34,747 nucleotides of DNA from Salipiger mucosus DSM 16094 (GCF_000442255.1 NZ_KE557278.1:1-34747), one strand, 5' to 3'; positions 23,753 to 34,397 are shown, counted from the stretch's first letter. The notes: generated from the letters alone by a model not told the origin. Translations and numbers: made by a program.

Positions 23753-24980
23753 TCAGAGCAGCAGGCGCGGGTCCGGGCCAAGGTCGAGGCCCGGGAAGAT
23801 GTCGCGCTCGATCACCTTGGTATCCAGCCCGAAAAGCCCGCGGATGAGCCAGCCCGCGTGGGCGCGCAGGTCGCGCGTGGGCATCAGGTCGCGGCGGGCA
23901 TAGAGATCGGCCTCGGCAAGGCCGGGCCAGTCACTGACCACACGGCCCCCGCGGATCGCGCCGCCGGCCATGATCATCGCGCCGCCGGTGCCGTGATCCG
24001 TACCGGACGTACCGTTAATCCGTACGGTCCGGCCGAACTCGGTCATGGCGACCACTGCCGTCTTGCCCCAGGCCTGCGGACCCATGCCGTCGCGCAGCGT
24101 GAGGATCGTGTCCGAGAGTCGCCCGAGCGCCCGGCCCAGGGAACGGTCCTGGTTGTCGTGGGTGTCCCAGCCGTTGATCGAGAAGGCGGCGATGCGCGAT
24201 GCGCCCCCAAGGCGCTCGGCGGCGAACTCCGCAACCCGCTTCTGGGCCGAGCCGCCGCGGATGTCATCGCGCATCGCGGCCATCATCTCGCCCGGCGCCA
24301 TCTCGGCGGCCACCGGGTCGCCATCGGCCTCGGAGATGGCCAGCGCCTGCGTCAGGGCCGAGGCGAAGGCGGGGTCGTCCTGCATGACGAGCTCGGCCAG
24401 GCGCAGGGCCTGGGGGCTGAGCGCGAGATCGGCCTCGGGCGTCCAGCGCGAGACGGGGGCCGTCGCCCGAGAGGATCGAGAGCGAGTCGCGGCCCACCGC
24501 ATAAGCGGTCTCGGTCCCCACGCCGGGATAGTGCGAGAGCATGCGGTTCAGCCAGCCGTCGCGGCTGAGCCCCTGGCTGAGGTCGGCGATGCCCGCTTCG
24601 AGCAGGTCCTGCCCGTCGAAGTGGCTGCGCTTGTCGCGGTAGGGCGTCGAGACGGCATGGGCGACGCTCAGCTCGCCCTGTCGCCAGAGCGGCAGCAGCG
24701 GCGCCAGCGCGCCGTTCAGGGCGAAGAAGCCGTCGAGATCTGTCGGTCCGTCCTTGGCGTCGAAGTCGGGCCGGCCGCGCAGCCCGGCCCAGGCGGGGTC
24801 GCCGTGGGGCATCACCGCGCCGAGCCCGTCCATGGCGCCGCGCAGGATGATGACCACCAGCCGGTTCTCGCCCGGCGTGGCGGCGAAGGTCACAGGGGTC
24901 ACCAGCGGGCTGGCCGCGAGCGAGCAGCCGACGGCGGCGGTGCGGGTCAGGAAGGCGCGGCGCGAGAGATCACGGGACAT
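23753..24980 (-). pseudogene. DUF1501 family protein, Tat-exported, frameshifted
   Basis: The N-terminal part reads from ATG 24980 with a Tat signal (SRRAFLT at residues 6-12, then a hydrophobic stretch to TFAA). LVVIILRGAMDGLGAVMPHGDP and RSHFDGQDLLEAG, DUF1501 (sulfatase-like fold) hallmarks, follow. At a run of five G on the plus strand (24455-24459) the frame shifts by one base. Beyond it the other frame continues VSRWTPEADLALSPQAL through INGWDTHDNQ, MTEFGRTVRINGTSGTDHGTGG to the stop at 23753. Removing one G restores a 408-residue protein of normal length. Could be a true inactivation, a sequencing error or a slippage site. Partner of the DUF1800 gene 3 bases upstream. Confidence 0.82.
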
Positions 24981-24983
24981 CGG

Positions 24984-26369
24984 TCACATCCTCTGGAAGG
25001 CGGGAGAGGCCAGCACGAGCCCGACGCCATCGGCGCGGCTTTCGGCGGACTCGGCGGCAAAGCGCACGGCGGGCGTGGCGCGCGGCCCCAGCGCCTGCGT
25101 GACGAAGTCGCGCGGGTCGGGCAGGTCGCGGCGCAGGAACTGCGGTACGGTGACGGCCCAGCGCAGCCGCGTGGCGATGCCCTGCGGCGTGATCCAGGCG
25201 GAGTCGGCCTCGTCCAGTCCGTCGGGGCCGTCGGGCTGTTGCCAGGCATGGCCCATGGTCTGGATCGGCTGCTGGATCCGCAGCCGGAAGACGCCCTCGC
25301 GCAGGTCGGTCAGGGCCTCTGGCGCCACGGCGAGCGCGCGCAGCGCAGAGGAGACGAAATCGAAGGGTTGCTTGACGTTGGGCCGGCGGTCGTCCCAGGC
25401 GGCCGGGTGGGCGAGCATGGCGGCATATCCGCGGCGCAGTTCGCAGCCGCTGTCGAGAAGGGCCGTCTCGATCGCCTTCACAAGGTCGGGGTCCGGGCGG
25501 TCCGAGACGAAATGCACCGCCAGCTTGTGCGCCAGGTGCCGGGCGGTGGCAGGATGACGGGCGAGGTCGCGCAGCGCGTCCTTGACGTCACCGAGGCGGG
25601 GCTCGTCGCCGCCGTATCCGCGCCGCAGCACGGTCTGGACCCCGGGTTCGGCGATATCCTTGCGGAAACTGCGGCCGACCGTGTGGTGAAAGGTGAGGCC
25701 TGTCAAAAGCTCGGCCAGCTCCCGCACGTCGGCCTGGGTATAAGGGCCGTCGACGCCGAGGGTGTGAAGCTCGAGGATCTCGCGGGCGAGGTTCTCGTTC
25801 ACGCCGCGATCGGGCCTGCGCCGGCCAAGCCGCGAATTCGGCCCGACCGAGGTGTTCTGGTCGAGGTAGTGCAGCATCAGCGGATGGGTGACAGCCGAGA
25901 TGAGCAGGTCCTCGAAGCGCCCGGCGACATGGGGGCGGATCGCGCTCTGCATGTAGGGCGAGGTGCCACGCCGAATGACGCCGGCCTTGCCGATCGCGGT
26001 GAAATGGTCGGCCCAGAAGAAGCTGAGCCTTTCCCGAAACGGCGCTTCGGTCTCGATGCGGCGGGCGATGTGGCGGGCCATCCAGACGGCGGAGGCCTTT
26101 CGGGCCGCGATGTTGATCTCGCGCGAGCGCTCGCGCGCGGCCTCGCCCTTGGCCGTGCCGCGATTGGCGCTGCGGATCTTCTGCTGCTCGCGGCGGGCGG
26201 TGATGCGCGAGAGGAAGTCGGGGAAGGGCTCGATCGGATGGGTCTTTGCCACGGTGTCCGGACTGTCCAGCGTGGCGAGCATGGCCTCGGCGCTCTGCGC
26301 GGGCGGCACGGTCGGGGACAGGCCGCAGCCGAAACGGATCTCGGCAAGGATCGGATCGAAGTCGGCCAT
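24984..26369 (-). CDS. DUF1800 domain-containing protein
   Basis: A 461-residue protein starting MADFDPILAEIRFGCGLSP. It carries RRIETEAPFRERLSFFWADHF (DUF1800 core, where W-x-H-F is typical), the HPLMLHYLDQNTSVG segment, NENLAREILELHTLGVDG and AELLTGLTF, hallmarks of this family. An in-frame ATG at 26426 would add 19 residues without a signal-peptide character, so 26369 is chosen. DUF1800 and DUF1501 genes are almost always paired in bacteria and are thought to act together in or beyond the periplasm, but their biochemistry is not established. The pair here is separated by 3 bases. Confidence 0.88.
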   Translation of the reverse strand: MADFDPILAEIRFGCGLSPTVPPAQSAEAMLATLDSPDTVAKTHPIEPFPDFLSRITARREQQKIRSANRGTAKGEAARERSREINIAARKASAVWMARHIARRIETEAPFRERLSFFWADHFTAIGKAGVIRRGTSPYMQSAIRPHVAGRFEDLLISAVTHPLMLHYLDQNTSVGPNSRLGRRRPDRGVNENLAREILELHTLGVDGPYTQADVRELAELLTGLTFHHTVGRSFRKDIAEPGVQTVLRRGYGGDEPRLGDVKDALRDLARHPATARHLAHKLAVHFVSDRPDPDLVKAIETALLDSGCELRRGYAAMLAHPAAWDDRRPNVKQPFDFVSSALRALAVAPEALTDLREGVFRLRIQQPIQTMGHAWQQPDGPDGLDEADSAWITPQGIATRLRWAVTVPQFLRRDLPDPRDFVTQALGPRATPAVRFAAESAESRADGVGLVLASPAFQRM

Positions 26370-26542
26370 CGTGAGTTGCCTCTGCCAGTGTGCGACAAGC
26401 TTACAGCCAACGGCCGCAGGCGTCACAGGGTTGCAGCGTCACATCCCCGTGCTCGCCAACGGCTCGGCGGGAAGGTGCCGGGAACCCGGGCGCACGGGGC
26501 GGCGTTGGCCTGCGACCAAGGCATTCCCATCCGGAGCAACCC

Positions 26543-27019
26543 ATGACATCGATCTACGACGCCATCATCCAGGACCACGAGCATCACCGCGCGCTGCTGG
26601 CGACCATCGCCGACACCGAGGGTGACAGCGAGAAGCGGAAGCAGGCCTGGGCCGAGTTCTACCGCGACGTGAAATCTCACTCGGCCGCGGAAGAGGAGGA
26701 GTTCTACTCGGTCCTGATGCAGGAGACCTGGGGCCAGGATACCGCGCGCCACTCGGTGCAGGAGCACGCCGAGATGGACGAGATCCTGGAAGAGCTGAAC
26801 GAGAAGGACATGGCCTCGCCCGGGTGGCTGAATCGCTTCCACACGCTGCGGCACGACTACGAGCACCACATGGAAGAGGAAGAGGACGAGGTCTTTGCCC
26901 GCGCCAAGAAGGTCGTCGGCGAAGAACAGAACGACGCCTATGGCAAGCGCTTTCTCGACCGAAAGAACAGCGAGCTGAAGCTGGTCGAGAAGAAGAAGGA
27001 GGACCACCTCGAGGACTGA
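26543..27019 (+). CDS. hemerythrin HHE domain protein
   Basis: A 158-residue four-helix-bundle protein with candidate di-iron ligands: His12 and His14/15 (DHEHH), His46 with Glu50 in KSHSAAEEEEF, His75 in QEHAEMDEIL, and His104/His108 in LRHDYEHHMEEEEDE. These positions fit the HHE cation-binding pattern. Relatives bind O2, NO or iron, and some repair or sense Fe-S damage; the exact role here is unknown. The tail after residue 125 is charged (KKVVGEEQNDAYGKRF, KLVEKKKEDHLED), common in this group. It is followed by a strong terminator. Confidence 0.88.
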   Translation: MTSIYDAIIQDHEHHRALLATIADTEGDSEKRKQAWAEFYRDVKSHSAAEEEEFYSVLMQETWGQDTARHSVQEHAEMDEILEELNEKDMASPGWLNRFHTLRHDYEHHMEEEEDEVFARAKKVVGEEQNDAYGKRFLDRKNSELKLVEKKKEDHLED

Positions 27020-27041
27020 GGCGGCCCGGCCCGGAAAAGCG

Positions 27042-27070
27042 AAAGCCCGCGCGGGGAGCGCGGGCTTTTT
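27042..27070. terminator. strong intrinsic terminator, bidirectional
   Basis: AAAGCCCGCG (27042-27051) pairs perfectly with CGCGGGCTTT (27059-27068) across a 7-base loop, followed by more T (to 27070). The A run at the 5' side makes a T run on the minus strand too, so the structure serves both the hemerythrin gene and the convergent aspS. Confidence 0.9.
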
Positions 27071-27089
27071 CATGCGGTGACGGGGCCGA

Positions 27090-28865
27090 TCACTCCTGCG
27101 GGATGACCCGCAGCGAGAGTTCCATCAGCTGGTCCGAGGTCGGATCGGAGGGCGCCTGCATCATCAGGTCCTCGGCGCGCTGGTTCATCGGGAACATGAT
27201 GACCTCGCGGATGTTCGAGGTGCCGGCCAGCAGCATCACGATGCGGTCGATGCCCGCCGCGCAGCCGCCGTGCGGCGGGGCGCCGAAGTGGAAGGCGCGT
27301 TCCAGCCCGCCGAAGCGCTTGCGCACCTCGTCCTCGCCGTAGCCGGCCAGCTCGAAGGCCTTGAACATGATCTCGGGCTTGTGGTTCCGGATCGCGCCCG
27401 AGACCAGCTCGTAGCCGTTGCAGGCGAGGTCGTACTGGTAGCCCTTGACCTCGAGGGGGTCGCCCTCCAGCGCCTCGGCGCCGCCCTGGGGCATCGAGAA
27501 GGGGTTGTGCGAGAAGTCGATCTCGCCCGTCTCCTCGTCGGCCTCGTACATCGGGAAGTCGACGATCCAGGCGAAGGCGAAGCGGTTCTGCTCGGTCAGG
27601 CCCAGCTCGTTGCCGACCTCGACGCGGGCCTTGGCGGCGACGCGCTCGAAGCTGGCGGGCTTGCCGCCGAGGAAGAAGGCGGCGTCGCCCTTGCCGAGAC
27701 CCAGCTGCTGGCGGATCGCCTCGGTGCGCTCGGGGCCGATGTTCTTGGCGAGCGGGCCGGCGGCCTCGAGGCCGTTCTCGCCGTCACGCCAGAAGATGTA
27801 GCCCATGCCCGGCAGGCCTTCGCGCTGGGCGAAGGAGTTCATCCGGTCGCAGAACTTGCGCGAGCCGCCGCCGGGGGCGGGGATGGCGCGGATCTCGGTG
27901 CCTTCCTGCTCGAGCAGCTTGGCGAAGATCGCGAAGCCCGAGCCGCGGAAGTGCTCGGAGACCACCTGCATCTTGATCGGGTTGCGCAGGTCGGGCTTGT
28001 CGGTGCCGTACCAGAGCGCCGCGTCCGCGTAGGAGATCTGCGGCCAGTGCTTGTCGACCTTGGCGCCTTCGCCGAATTCCTCGAAGACCCCCTCGATCAC
28101 CGGCTGGATGGTGTCGAAGACGTCCTGCTGCTCGACGAAGGACATCTCCATGTCGAGCTGGTAGAAGTCCGTGGGCGAGCGGTCGGCGCGCGGGTCCTCG
28201 TCGCGGAAGCAGGGCGCGATCTGGAAATACTTGTCGAAGCCCGAGACCATGATGAGCTGCTTGAAGAGCTGCGGGGCCTGGGGCAGGGCGTAGAACTTGC
28301 CCGGGTGCAGGCGCGAGGGCACGAGGAAGTCGCGGGCACCCTCGGGGCTCGACGCGGTGATGATCGGCGTCTGGTACTCGCGGAAGTCCTGACCCCACAT
28401 GCGGCGCCGGATCGAGGCCACCACGTCGGAGCGCAGCGCCATGTTGCGCTGCATCGCCTCGCGGCGCAGGTCGAGGTAGCGATAGCGCAGGCGCGTCTCC
28501 TCGGGGTATTCCTGCTCGCCGAAGACCATGAGCGGCAGCTCTTCGGCGGCGCCCAGCACCTCGAGATCGCGGATGTAGACCTCGATCTCGCCGGTGGGCA
28601 GGCGCGGGTTGATGAGTTCGGGGTCGCGGGCCTTCACGACGCCGTCGATGCGGATGCACCATTCGGCGCGGACCTTGTCGACCTCGTTGAAGACAGGGCT
28701 GTCGGAGTCGCACAGGACCTGCGTCATGCCATAGTGGTCGCGCAGGTCCACGAAGAGCACGCCGCCGTGGTCGCGGATGCGATGCACCCAGCCGGCGAGG
28801 CGGACGGTGTCGCCGACATTCTCTTTGGTCAGGTCTGCGCAGGTATGGCTGCGGTAGGCGTGCAT
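27090..28865 (-). CDS. aspS: aspartate-tRNA ligase (AspRS)
   Basis: A 591-residue class IIb aminoacyl-tRNA synthetase that charges tRNA-Asp. An OB-fold anticodon domain occupies about residues 1-110 ([20 protein letters not shown]). The catalytic core has motif 2 [16 protein letters not shown] and motif 3 [11 protein letters not shown], with the bacterial GAD insertion between them. ATG 28865 gives the usual [18 protein letters not shown] start; the frame is open upstream but not conserved there. Length is normal for the bacterial type. Whether it also charges tRNA-Asn cannot be judged from this window. Confidence 0.97.
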   Translation of the reverse strand: MHAYRSHTCADLTKENVGDTVRLAGWVHRIRDHGGVLFVDLRDHYGMTQVLCDSDSPVFNEVDKVRAEWCIRIDGVVKARDPELINPRLPTGEIEVYIRDLEVLGAAEELPLMVFGEQEYPEETRLRYRYLDLRREAMQRNMALRSDVVASIRRRMWGQDFREYQTPIITASSPEGARDFLVPSRLHPGKFYALPQAPQLFKQLIMVSGFDKYFQIAPCFRDEDPRADRSPTDFYQLDMEMSFVEQQDVFDTIQPVIEGVFEEFGEGAKVDKHWPQISYADAALWYGTDKPDLRNPIKMQVVSEHFRGSGFAIFAKLLEQEGTEIRAIPAPGGGSRKFCDRMNSFAQREGLPGMGYIFWRDGENGLEAAGPLAKNIGPERTEAIRQQLGLGKGDAAFFLGGKPASFERVAAKARVEVGNELGLTEQNRFAFAWIVDFPMYEADEETGEIDFSHNPFSMPQGGAEALEGDPLEVKGYQYDLACNGYELVSGAIRNHKPEIMFKAFELAGYGEDEVRKRFGGLERAFHFGAPPHGGCAAGIDRIVMLLAGTSNIREVIMFPMNQRAEDLMMQAPSDPTSDQLMELSLRVIPQE

Positions 28866-28989
28866 GACGGAAGCCCTTTGGAAACTGCCGGAAAGATAGG
28901 CGCCGATACACAGGCGATGCGTGAGGAAGTCAAGGGACGCGCGCGCGGATTTGGCGCGAAAGGCGTCCTGCGTTAACCTTTGGGAACAA

Positions 28990-29016
28990 AAACGCGGGAT
29001 CACGCGTTTCTATAAT
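28990..29016 (+). promoter_or_regulatory. -10 box with adjoining inverted repeat, upstream of the CFA-like gene
   Basis: A perfect TATAAT (29011-29016) lies 41 bases before the start. Immediately upstream AAACGCG (28990-28996) and CGCGTTT (29003-29009) form an inverted repeat with a 6-base spacer, covering the -35 region. No good -35 hexamer exists at 17 bases, which fits an activator- or repressor-controlled promoter. The inverted repeat could be that regulator's site. Confidence 0.5.
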
Positions 29017-29057
29017 ATTTGAAAGAGGAAACTCCGGTCACCATTGGGGGTGTGATC

Positions 29058-30287
29058 ATGTGGGACACGATTTTGCACAGGATGTTGCAGCGGCTGATTG
29101 TCACCGGACGACTGCGATTGGAATGGCCCGACGGGTCGACACGCGATTACGGACCCGGCGGCGGGCTGCTGGGCGAGGCGAAACTCACCGAGCCGAGCAT
29201 CGTTCGTGAACTGGTCGTGCGGCCGGTGCTGGCGCTTGGCGAGGGCTATACCGACGGGCGGATCGAGACGCCGCCGCACAAGCTCTACGATTTCGTGGCG
29301 CTGCTGATCCGCAATCAGCAACTGGGGCACATGCCGGGCTGGTTCGAGGCGGCGCAGAAGCTGCGCGGCTGGCTGCGCGGGGTGGAGCAGCGCAACAACC
29401 CGCTGCGCTCGCAGAAGAACGTTCAGCATCACTACGACATCTCGGACGAGCTATACGCGCTCTTCCTCGACGAGGACATGCAGTACTCCTGCGCCTATTT
29501 CGCCGACCGCGACGCCACGCTCGAACAGGCGCAGTCGGCCAAGAAGGCGCATATCGCCCGCAAGCTGCGGATCGAGCCGGGCCAGCGCGTGCTGGACATC
29601 GGCTGCGGCTGGGGCGGCATGGCGCTGACGCTGGCGCGCGATTTCGGCGCGCAGGTCATCGGCGTCACGCTGTCGGAGAACCAGCTGGCCACGGCACGGC
29701 GCCGCGCCGAGGAGGCGGGGCTTGCCGACAAGTGCGAGTTCCGGCTGATGGACTACCGCCTGCTGGAGGAGCGTTTCGACCGGATCGTGAGCGTGGGGAT
29801 GCTCGAGCACGTGGGCTATCCGCACCTGCGCGAGTATTTCGACAAGGTCGATTCGCTGCTGAGCGAGGACGGCATCGCGCTGATCCACACCATCGGGCAT
29901 GTCGCACCGCCCGGGCCGACCTCGGCCTGGATCGACAAGTATATCTTCCCCGGTGGCTACGTGCCGAGCCTGTCGGAGGTCTCGGCGGCGGTCGAGCGCA
30001 CGAACATGTGGGCCGCCGACGTCGAGGTGCTGCGCGGGCACTACGGCCCGACGCTGAACCACTGGCGCCAGCGCTTCGAGGCGGCGCTGCCCAAGGTGCG
30101 CGAGATGTACGACGACAACTTCGTGCGCATGTGGCGGTTCTATCTCGTGGTCTGCGAGGCGGCCTTCGAGGAAACCTTCCAGGGCGTCTTCCAGATGCAG
30201 CTGTCGCACAAGCAGTACGCGGTGCCGGTGTCGCGCGACTACCTCTACGAGGATGACGACCACCGCATGATGCACGCCGCCCAGTAG
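29058..30287 (+). CDS. cyclopropane-fatty-acyl-phospholipid synthase-like SAM methyltransferase
   Basis: A 409-residue enzyme of the CFA synthase family, which uses SAM to modify unsaturated acyl chains of phospholipids. It has the N-terminal domain ([17 protein letters not shown]), [26 protein letters not shown], the SAM site [29 protein letters not shown] and [16 protein letters not shown], followed by IHTIGHV and [13 protein letters not shown] 29058 is preceded by GGGGGTG; an upstream TTG at 29019 would add 13 residues. The exact product (cyclopropane, methyl or furan fatty acid precursors) cannot be told from the sequence. Confidence 0.9.
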   Translation: MWDTILHRMLQRLIVTGRLRLEWPDGSTRDYGPGGGLLGEAKLTEPSIVRELVVRPVLALGEGYTDGRIETPPHKLYDFVALLIRNQQLGHMPGWFEAAQKLRGWLRGVEQRNNPLRSQKNVQHHYDISDELYALFLDEDMQYSCAYFADRDATLEQAQSAKKAHIARKLRIEPGQRVLDIGCGWGGMALTLARDFGAQVIGVTLSENQLATARRRAEEAGLADKCEFRLMDYRLLEERFDRIVSVGMLEHVGYPHLREYFDKVDSLLSEDGIALIHTIGHVAPPGPTSAWIDKYIFPGGYVPSLSEVSAAVERTNMWAADVEVLRGHYGPTLNHWRQRFEAALPKVREMYDDNFVRMWRFYLVVCEAAFEETFQGVFQMQLSHKQYAVPVSRDYLYEDDDHRMMHAAQ

Positions 30288-30354
30288 GGCCGCGGACGGC
30301 ATCCACCGACGGCGCCCGGTGCGGCGCCGTCTCCGGCGTGACCGCCGATAGGGC

Positions 30355-30382
30355 TTGCACGGGCAAGGCGCTTCACTATAAC
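30355..30382 (+). promoter_or_regulatory. carB promoter
   Basis: TTGCAC (30355-30360) and TATAAC (30377-30382) are separated by 16 bases, 64 bases before the carB ATG. This is the best sigma-70-like match in the 158-base gap after the CFA-like gene. Confidence 0.6.
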
Positions 30383-30393
30383 GCGCGAGAATT

Positions 30394-30419
30394 TGCGGCA
30401 TGCGAGTCTGCGTGCCGCA
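30394..30419 (+). promoter_or_regulatory. hairpin in the carB leader
   Basis: TGCGGCA (30394-30400) pairs with TGCCGCA (30413-30419); three more pairs including one G-T close a 6-base loop. It lies between the predicted promoter and the start codon, so it would be in the 5' leader. A regulatory role is possible but unproven. Confidence 0.35.
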
Positions 30420-30445
30420 TCCGCATGCGCAAAAGAGGTCCGTCG

Positions 30446-33400
30446 ATGCCCAAGAGAACCGATATCAAGTCCATCATGATCATCGGAGCAGGGCCCATCA
30501 TCATCGGGCAGGCCTGCGAGTTCGACTATTCCGGCGCCCAGGCCTGCAAGGCCCTGCGCGAAGAGGGATACCGGGTCATCCTGGTGAACTCGAACCCGGC
30601 CACGATCATGACCGACCCCGGTCTCGCCGACGCCACCTATATCGAGCCCATCACCCCCGAGGTGGTCGCCCGCATCATCGAGAAGGAACGCCCCGACGCG
30701 CTGCTGCCGACGATGGGCGGCCAGACCGGCCTGAACACCTCGCTCAAGCTCGAGGAAATGGGCGTGCTCGAGAAGTTCGGCGTCGAGATGATCGGTGCCC
30801 GCCGCGAGGCCATCGAGATGGCCGAGGACCGCGCGCTCTTCCGCGAGGCAATGGACCGGATCGGCCTCGAGAACCCGGCCGCGACCATCGTGACCGCGCC
30901 CAAGGACGAGACCGGCAAGGTCGATCTCGACGCCGGCGTGCAGACCGCGCTGGAGGCGCTCGAGCACATCGGCCTGCCCGCGATCATCCGGCCGGCCTAC
31001 ACGCTGGGCGGCACCGGCGGCGGCGTGGCCTACAACCGCGAGGATTACATGTACTACTGCCGGTCGGGCATGGATGCCTCGCCGGTGAACCAGATCCTCG
31101 TGGACGAGAGCCTGCTGGGCTGGAAGGAATACGAGATGGAGGTCGTCCGCGACAAGGCGGACAACGCGATCATCGTCTGCGCCATCGAGAACGTGGACCC
31201 GATGGGCGTGCATACCGGCGACTCGATCACCGTGGCCCCGGCGCTGACGCTGACCGACAAGGAATACCAGATCATGCGCAACGGCAGCATCGCCGTGCTG
31301 CGCGAGATCGGGGTCGAGACCGGCGGCTCGAACGTGCAGTGGGCGGTGAATCCCGACAACGGCCGCATGGTCGTGATCGAAATGAACCCGCGCGTGTCGC
31401 GCTCTTCGGCGCTGGCGTCGAAGGCGACCGGCTTCCCGATCGCCAAGATCGCCGCCAAGCTCGCCGTCGGCTACACGCTGGACGAGCTCGACAACGACAT
31501 CACCAAGGTGACCCCGGCGAGCTTCGAGCCCACCATCGACTACGTCGTCACCAAGATCCCGAAGTTCGCCTTCGAGAAGTTCCCGGGCTCCGAGCCCTAC
31601 CTCACGACCGCCATGAAGTCGGTGGGCGAGGCCATGTCCATCGGCCGCACGATCCACGAGTCGATGCAGAAGGCGCTGGCCTCGATGGAGTCCGGGCTGA
31701 CCGGCTTCGACGAGATCGAGATCCCCGGCGTGTCGGTCGATCCCTGGACGGTGGCGCCCGAGAAGAGCGCCGTCATCAAGGCGATCAGCGCGCAGACCCC
31801 CGACCGGCTGCGCACCGTCGCGCAGGCGATGCGCCACGGGTTGTCGGATGACGAGATCCACGGCGTCACCAGCTTCGACCCCTGGTTCCTCGCGCGCATC
31901 CGCGAGATCGTCGAGGCCGAGGCCGAGGTGCGTGCCGGCGGCCTGCCGCAGGACGAGGAGGGCATGCGCGCCCTCAAGATGATGGGCTTCAGCGACGCGC
32001 GGCTGTCGCGGCTGACCGGCTTTTCCGAGAAGGACGTGCGCAAGCGCCGCACCGGCCTTGGCGTGACCGCCGTGTTCAAGCGCATCGACACCTGCGCCGC
32101 CGAGTTCGAGGCGCAGACGCCCTACATGTACTCCACCTACGAGACCCCGATGATGGGCGAGGTGGAATGCGAGGCGCGGCCCTCGGACAAGAAGAAGGTG
32201 GTGATCCTCGGCGGCGGGCCGAACCGGATCGGGCAGGGGATCGAGTTCGACTACTGCTGCTGTCACGCCTGCTTCGCGCTGACCGGCGCGGGCTACGAGA
32301 CGATCATGATCAACTGCAACCCCGAGACCGTGTCGACCGACTACGACACCTCGGACCGGCTGTATTTCGAGCCGCTGACCTTCGAGCACGTCATGGAGAT
32401 CCTGCGCGTCGAGCAGGAGCGCGGCACGCTGCACGGGGTGATCGTGCAGTTCGGCGGCCAGACGCCGCTGAAGCTGGCCAACGACCTCGAGGCCGAGGGC
32501 ATCCCGATCCTCGGGACCACGCCGGACGCCATCGACCTCGCCGAGGACCGCGAGCGGTTCCAGGCGCTGGTGAACCAGCTCGGGCTGCGCCAGCCCAAGA
32601 ACGGCATCGCCTCCACCGAGCAGCAGGCGCTGGACATCGCGGCCGAGATCGGCTTCCCGCTGGTGATCCGTCCCTCCTACGTGCTGGGCGGCCGGGCGAT
32701 GGAGATCGTGCGCGATCTCGATCACCTCAAGCGCTACATCGACGAGGCGGTCGTGGTCTCGGGCGACAGCCCGGTGCTGCTGGACAGCTACCTCGCGGGC
32801 GCGGTCGAGCTGGACGTGGACGCGCTCTGCGACGGCGAGGCGGTGCACGTCGCGGGCATCATGCAGCACATCGAGGAGGCCGGCGTGCACTCGGGCGACA
32901 GCGCCTGCTCGCTGCCGCCCTATTCGCTGGGCGCGGGCGTGATCGAGGAGATCAAGCGCCAGACCGAGGCGCTGGCCAGGGCGCTGAACGTCGTGGGCCT
33001 GATGAACGTGCAGTTCGCGATCAAGGACGGCGTGGTCTACCTCATCGAGGTCAACCCGCGCGCCTCGCGCACGGTGCCCTTCGTCGCCAAGGCGACCGAC
33101 AGCGCCATTGCCAGCATCGCGGCGCGCATCATGGCGGGCGAGCATCTCTCGGCCTTCCCGCTGCGCCCGCGCCACGCCGAGGACATCGACTACGACACCG
33201 ACGTGCCGATGGCTGACCCGATGACGCTGGCCGACCCCGACATGCCCTGGTTCTCGGTCAAGGAGGCGGTGCTGCCCTTCGCCCGCTTCCCGGGCGTGGA
33301 CACGATCCTCGGGCCCGAGATGCGCTCGACCGGCGAGGTCATGGGCTGGGACCGCAGCTTCCCGCGCGCCTTCCTCAAGGCGCAGATGGGCGCGGGCACC

Positions 33401-33802
33401 CACCTGCCGACCGAGGGCGCGGTGTTCTTCTCGATCCGCGACTCGGACAAGAACGACGACATGCTCGAGGCCGCGCGGGTGCTCTCGGACCTGGGCTTCC
33501 GGCTCATCGCGACGGGCGGCACGGCCGATTTCCTCGAGGGCGCGGGGCTGACCTGCGAGCGCGTGAAGAAGGTCTACGAGGGCCGTCCGAACGTGGTGGA
33601 CCTGATGAAGGACGGCGGCATCCAGCTGGTCCTGAACACCACCGAGGGCGCCGCGGCCGTCGAGGACAGCCGCGAGATCCGCTCGGTCGCGCTCTACGAC
33701 AAGATCCCCTACTTCACGACCGCCGCCGGATCCCACGCGGCCGTCATGGCGATGAAGGAACGCCAAGAGGGCGAGCTGGTGGTGAAGTCGCTGCAGGGGT
33801 GA
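30446..33802 (+). CDS. carB: carbamoyl-phosphate synthase large subunit
   Basis: An 1118-residue enzyme making carbamoyl phosphate for arginine and pyrimidine synthesis, with CarA (not in this window) supplying ammonia from glutamine. Two homologous ATP-grasp halves are visible. The first starts [19 protein letters not shown] with [16 protein letters not shown], the second starts [20 protein letters not shown] with [12 protein letters not shown]. Between them is the oligomerisation region, and the C-terminal MGS-like allosteric domain ends in [19 protein letters not shown] 30446 gives the canonical [14 protein letters not shown]. Slightly longer than E. coli CarB, normal for alphaproteobacteria. 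Confidence 0.97.
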   Translation: MPKRTDIKSIMIIGAGPIIIGQACEFDYSGAQACKALREEGYRVILVNSNPATIMTDPGLADATYIEPITPEVVARIIEKERPDALLPTMGGQTGLNTSLKLEEMGVLEKFGVEMIGARREAIEMAEDRALFREAMDRIGLENPAATIVTAPKDETGKVDLDAGVQTALEALEHIGLPAIIRPAYTLGGTGGGVAYNREDYMYYCRSGMDASPVNQILVDESLLGWKEYEMEVVRDKADNAIIVCAIENVDPMGVHTGDSITVAPALTLTDKEYQIMRNGSIAVLREIGVETGGSNVQWAVNPDNGRMVVIEMNPRVSRSSALASKATGFPIAKIAAKLAVGYTLDELDNDITKVTPASFEPTIDYVVTKIPKFAFEKFPGSEPYLTTAMKSVGEAMSIGRTIHESMQKALASMESGLTGFDEIEIPGVSVDPWTVAPEKSAVIKAISAQTPDRLRTVAQAMRHGLSDDEIHGVTSFDPWFLARIREIVEAEAEVRAGGLPQDEEGMRALKMMGFSDARLSRLTGFSEKDVRKRRTGLGVTAVFKRIDTCAAEFEAQTPYMYSTYETPMMGEVECEARPSDKKKVVILGGGPNRIGQGIEFDYCCCHACFALTGAGYETIMINCNPETVSTDYDTSDRLYFEPLTFEHVMEILRVEQERGTLHGVIVQFGGQTPLKLANDLEAEGIPILGTTPDAIDLAEDRERFQALVNQLGLRQPKNGIASTEQQALDIAAEIGFPLVIRPSYVLGGRAMEIVRDLDHLKRYIDEAVVVSGDSPVLLDSYLAGAVELDVDALCDGEAVHVAGIMQHIEEAGVHSGDSACSLPPYSLGAGVIEEIKRQTEALARALNVVGLMNVQFAIKDGVVYLIEVNPRASRTVPFVAKATDSAIASIAARIMAGEHLSAFPLRPRHAEDIDYDTDVPMADPMTLADPDMPWFSVKEAVLPFARFPGVDTILGPEMRSTGEVMGWDRSFPRAFLKAQMGAGTHLPTEGAVFFSIRDSDKNDDMLEAARVLSDLGFRLIATGGTADFLEGAGLTCERVKKVYEGRPNVVDLMKDGGIQLVLNTTEGAAAVEDSREIRSVALYDKIPYFTTAAGSHAAVMAMKERQEGELVVKSLQG

Positions 33803-33854
33803 CTTCCAGCCCTGCCTGCAGCGATATGTTGCAGCCCGCGCGGAGTGGCTGCAA
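33790..33854 (+). terminator. two inverted repeats after carB
   Basis: GCTGCAGG (33790-33797) pairs with CCTGCAGC (33815-33822) across the carB stop, and TTGCAGCC (33829-33836) pairs perfectly with GGCTGCAA (33847-33854) around a 10-base loop. No T run follows. They may end the carB message or control the low-GC gene that starts at 33864. Confidence 0.4.
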
Positions 33855-33863
33855 ACTTGAACA

Positions 33864-34397
33864 ATGGACCGGTTAGAGTTTGAGTTGGATGCGGCGCGGA
33901 AGCGCTTTGATGCCGAAGATGCTGGTCGCGATAATGTTCGGTCGTCGACGGCGATACCGCTCGCGGCTCTGTCGTTCGCGGCTTTCGGTTTTGGAGCTGT
34001 AGCCCAAAACGCGGATGTTCTGGCTCGTCAGTTGACGACTGCGGGAGTTGGGCGGGTAGAGTTCTGGCTTGCGGCAACTGCGCTTTCAGTCGCCTCTGTC
34101 GCGCTGCTTTGTTTTCTCTGGGCAATCGTTATTTTTCAAAGGTTTGACTACATCGGCAAGGCGCCGGATCCTCATTATCTTGATGTGGAAGCCCAGTTCG
34201 TTTCGATGACATATGCGTTGATCGAAGGCGGTATGTATCGTTCAGATGCCGAAGATGTAGCGAGTGTCTCAGCATGGCGTTCTGCACTGAAATCGTTTGA
34301 GGATGCAGCTCAAGCACAACGAGAGGCAAACCGTAAGCGCTGTCCCGCGGTCACCTTCCGCGATGTTTCGGCGAATGCGAGAGCATCCTTATCGTGA
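33864..34397 (+). CDS. two-helix membrane protein of unknown function, 3' end replaced by IS66
   Basis: The frame has 177 codons, but only the first 156 or so (to about 34332) are native; the rest reads into the IS66 left end. The N-terminus MDRLEFELDAARKRFDAED is a charged helix. Two membrane segments follow (about residues 30-50, AIPLAALSFAAFGFGAVA; about 68-92, LAATALSVASVALLCFLWAI) and then a soluble part (YLDVEAQFVSMTYALIEGG). This layout resembles SLATT-like and other two-TM proteins found in defence islands, but I see no family motif that proves it. Base composition and codon use are far less GC-rich than carB, so it was probably acquired. Native C-terminus lost. Confidence 0.6.
   Translation: MDRLEFELDAARKRFDAEDAGRDNVRSSTAIPLAALSFAAFGFGAVAQNADVLARQLTTAGVGRVEFWLAATALSVASVALLCFLWAIVIFQRFDYIGKAPDPHYLDVEAQFVSMTYALIEGGMYRSDAEDVASVSAWRSALKSFEDAAQAQREANRKRCPAVTFRDVSANARASLS

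Noticed and set aside
28960-29003. A minus-strand TGATCC resembling the -35 element of RpoE/ChrR-type promoters near the CFA-like gene
   Set aside because: It would drive transcription towards aspS, and no matching -10 element is seen at the right spacing.
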